Assembly: GCA_964394145.1 (NCBI GenBank)
Contig: CAYMVL010000020.1
Coordinates: forward strand, 1-64,000
Length of the DNA: 64,000 nt
Source: JAFGBN01 sp964394145
GTDB lineage: Bacteria; Chloroflexota; Dehalococcoidia; GIF9; AB-539-J10
Direction of reading: 5' to 3'
Under the pieces are notes generated by a model. It made no database searches. It was given only the letters and a program-made list of their open reading frames with translations, and had not been told where the DNA came from. Position 1 is the stretch's first letter. Each line of letters opens with the position of its first letter. Positions 63,040-64,000 of this stretch are shown here, piece after piece. The position numbers and the translations under genes were made by a program.

Positions 63040-63261
63040 ATGGCATGCATTAGCCCTGATGGAAAGCCCACAGAGTCGGGCAGCAAGATGCTCCGCGCAT
63101 TAAAATCTGGCTTAAGCTCCCCAGAAGAAATCGCCAAGAACGCTGAGCTTCCTCTCTTCAGGGTAAGGAGCGGGCTCCGTGAACTCGCCCAAGCTGGATT
63201 AGCGAATCAAAAAGGTGATGTATACGAGCTCAGCGAAAAAGGAATCGAGTTAATCAAGTAA
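63040..63261 (+). CDS. small winged-helix DNA-binding protein (73 aa)
   Basis: Predicted helix-turn-helix with a wing (KMLRALKSGLSSPEEIAKNA; LFRVRSGLRELAQAGLANQ; DVYELSEKGIELIK), similar to small ArsR/MarR-like or DUF-type regulators. It sits at the end of the peroxide operon with AAGGAGGCG, and may regulate it. A hairpin terminator follows at 63268. Confidence 0.7.
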   Translation: MACISPDGKPTESGSKMLRALKSGLSSPEEIAKNAELPLFRVRSGLRELAQAGLANQKGDVYELSEKGIELIK

Positions 63262-63267
63262 ATACTT

Positions 63268-63310
63268 GTGTGGCACTTCTTTTCTGAAGAGGTGCCACAC
63301 CCTTATTTCT
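63268..63310 (+). terminator. hairpin terminator after the wHTH gene
   Basis: GTGTGGCAC TTCTT (63268-63281), a 4-5 nt loop, then AAGAG GTGCCACAC ending at 63300, a 14-bp stem with one G-U pair. The following T run (CCTTATTTCT) is short, so termination may be imperfect. Confidence 0.6.
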
Positions 63311-63677
63311 AGGACTGCTTATTGGCTGGCAGGAGCTTCACGAGCGATTACTCTAGAGCAGGCCAGCAGGACAACAAGCAGCATCGGGATTGACAAGAAA
63401 GCTGGACATGAGGATTGAGGATTAGCTTACTCTCGCTGATACACAAGCTGGAAGCTCAATCGGAGCCGCGACATTAGTGAAGAACAATGTCATATTACTG
63501 GTGTCCACTGCTAGGACTTGGACCCGGCGGAAGTAGATAGCTCTTCCGCAATCGGAGTTAGCGATAGCGAGTTAGGCTTAGTCAAAAGTCCCGGCAATGA
63601 TCGTTAAATAGGCAATAGCGACTAGTTTGATTATCAACTTTAGTGATAGAATGGAAAAGGTTTTTGGGTGATGAGCG
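63311..63677. other. 367-bp region before the corA-like gene; nothing recognised
   Basis: No gene or strong consensus promoter is seen. The ATG candidates at 63671 and 63678 sit in a GATG-rich run with weak ribosome-binding signals. Confidence 0.4.
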
Positions 63678-64000
63678 ATGAGCATTATGTCAGATATTGG
63701 GGAGCACACACCAAATATCAATTCAACCACTCAGGGCAGGTTAACCTGGGTGTACATTGAGAAGCCTTCCATCAATGAGGTTAGGTTCTTAGACCAGAAG
63801 TTCAATTTCCATCCGCTCAATTTAGACGACGTTCTCAGCCGTATACAACGGCCTAAGATCGATGAATATGAGGACCATTTGTTCATGGTGCTACACTTCC
63901 CCGTATTTGACAAGGAGAACCGTATAACAAAGCCCAGCGAAGTGGATATCTTTATTGGGGAAAACTATCTGGTCACAATACATAAATCGGCTGATCTCAA
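63678..64000 (+). CDS. corA: CorA-like Mg2+/Co2+ transporter, N-terminal part (cut by window end)
   Basis: The 107 visible codons include LTWVYIEKPSINEVRFLDQK, PLNLDDVLSRIQRPKIDEYE and FIGENYLVTIHKS, matching the cytoplasmic N-terminal domain of CorA-family transporters. The membrane part lies beyond the window. The start is ATG 63678 or 63687. Confidence 0.8.
   Translation, partial: MSIMSDIGEHTPNINSTTQGRLTWVYIEKPSINEVRFLDQKFNFHPLNLDDVLSRIQRPKIDEYEDHLFMVLHFPVFDKENRITKPSEVDIFIGENYLVTIHKSADL

Overview
The window looks like chromosomal DNA from a strictly anaerobic member of the Chloroflexota, most likely class Dehalococcoidia. This is inferred from gene content, not from a marker tree. The signs are a class III-like hybrid cluster protein, superoxide reductase, FprA and rubredoxin, a two-gene SufC/SufB-type Fe-S system, RNase J together with RNase Y, a core-MetE-like protein, several TTG/GTG starts, and a pyrR-pyrB-pyrC-carA-carB-pyrK operon.

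Layout. 0-6 kb: tRNA-Gln, rnc, a small basic protein, a PflA-like radical SAM protein and acylphosphatase, then convergent DUF362, metallo-beta-lactamase-fold and pepA genes. 6-15.3 kb (minus strand): zinc-ribbon coiled-coil protein, DUF3096, FtsK, RNase J, family 4 uracil-DNA glycosylase, PAC2 protein, TldE and TldD. 15.6-24 kb: rny-ymdB, prmC-prfA (minus), DUF89 protein, a B12-binding radical SAM protein, a macrodomain protein and RNase HIII. 24.1-28.5 kb: DtxR-type regulator with its own operator, then feoA-feoA-feoB split into two ORFs, a membrane protein and a MinD-like ATPase. 28.7-30.6 kb: tRNA-Asn, -Gln, -Leu and -Phe, with a decayed stretch bounded by tRNA-Phe and a degenerate copy of its 3' half. 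30.6-36.5 kb: pyrE, signal peptidase I, phosphodiesterase, DegV, HAD and DUF998 proteins, then an integrase relic against tRNA-Lys. 36.6-41.6 kb: rplU-rpmA-rpmE-DUF1385, hisA and hisI, and a repeat-bearing surface protein.

41.9-51.9 kb is a pyrimidine operon. It opens with a PyrR-type attenuator and runs pyrR, pyrB, pyrC, carA, an AbiJ-like protein, carB, pyrK, yjbQ. Two features stand out. pyrB is extended by a PyrI-like zinc domain and an Ada-like tail. A protein resembling AbiJ abortive-infection proteins is stitched between carA and carB with overlapping translation signals. No pyrD or pyrF is present.

52-63.3 kb is a plus-strand redox and oxygen/NO defence region: MetE-like protein, FMN flavoprotein, a deleted glutaredoxin/thioredoxin-reductase remnant, ferritin-like protein, SufC-SufB, flavin reductase, rubredoxin, Hcp, FprA, a zinc-ribbon protein, universal stress protein, superoxide reductase, archaeal-type peroxiredoxin and a small winged-helix protein. 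Flavin reductase, rubredoxin and FprA (or superoxide reductase) form a plausible electron chain to O2, NO or superoxide. The window ends inside a corA-like gene.

Other points: rplU appears to start at ATT, signal peptidase I has Cys in place of its catalytic Ser, and several consensus promoters lie so close to start codons that leaderless mRNAs are likely.
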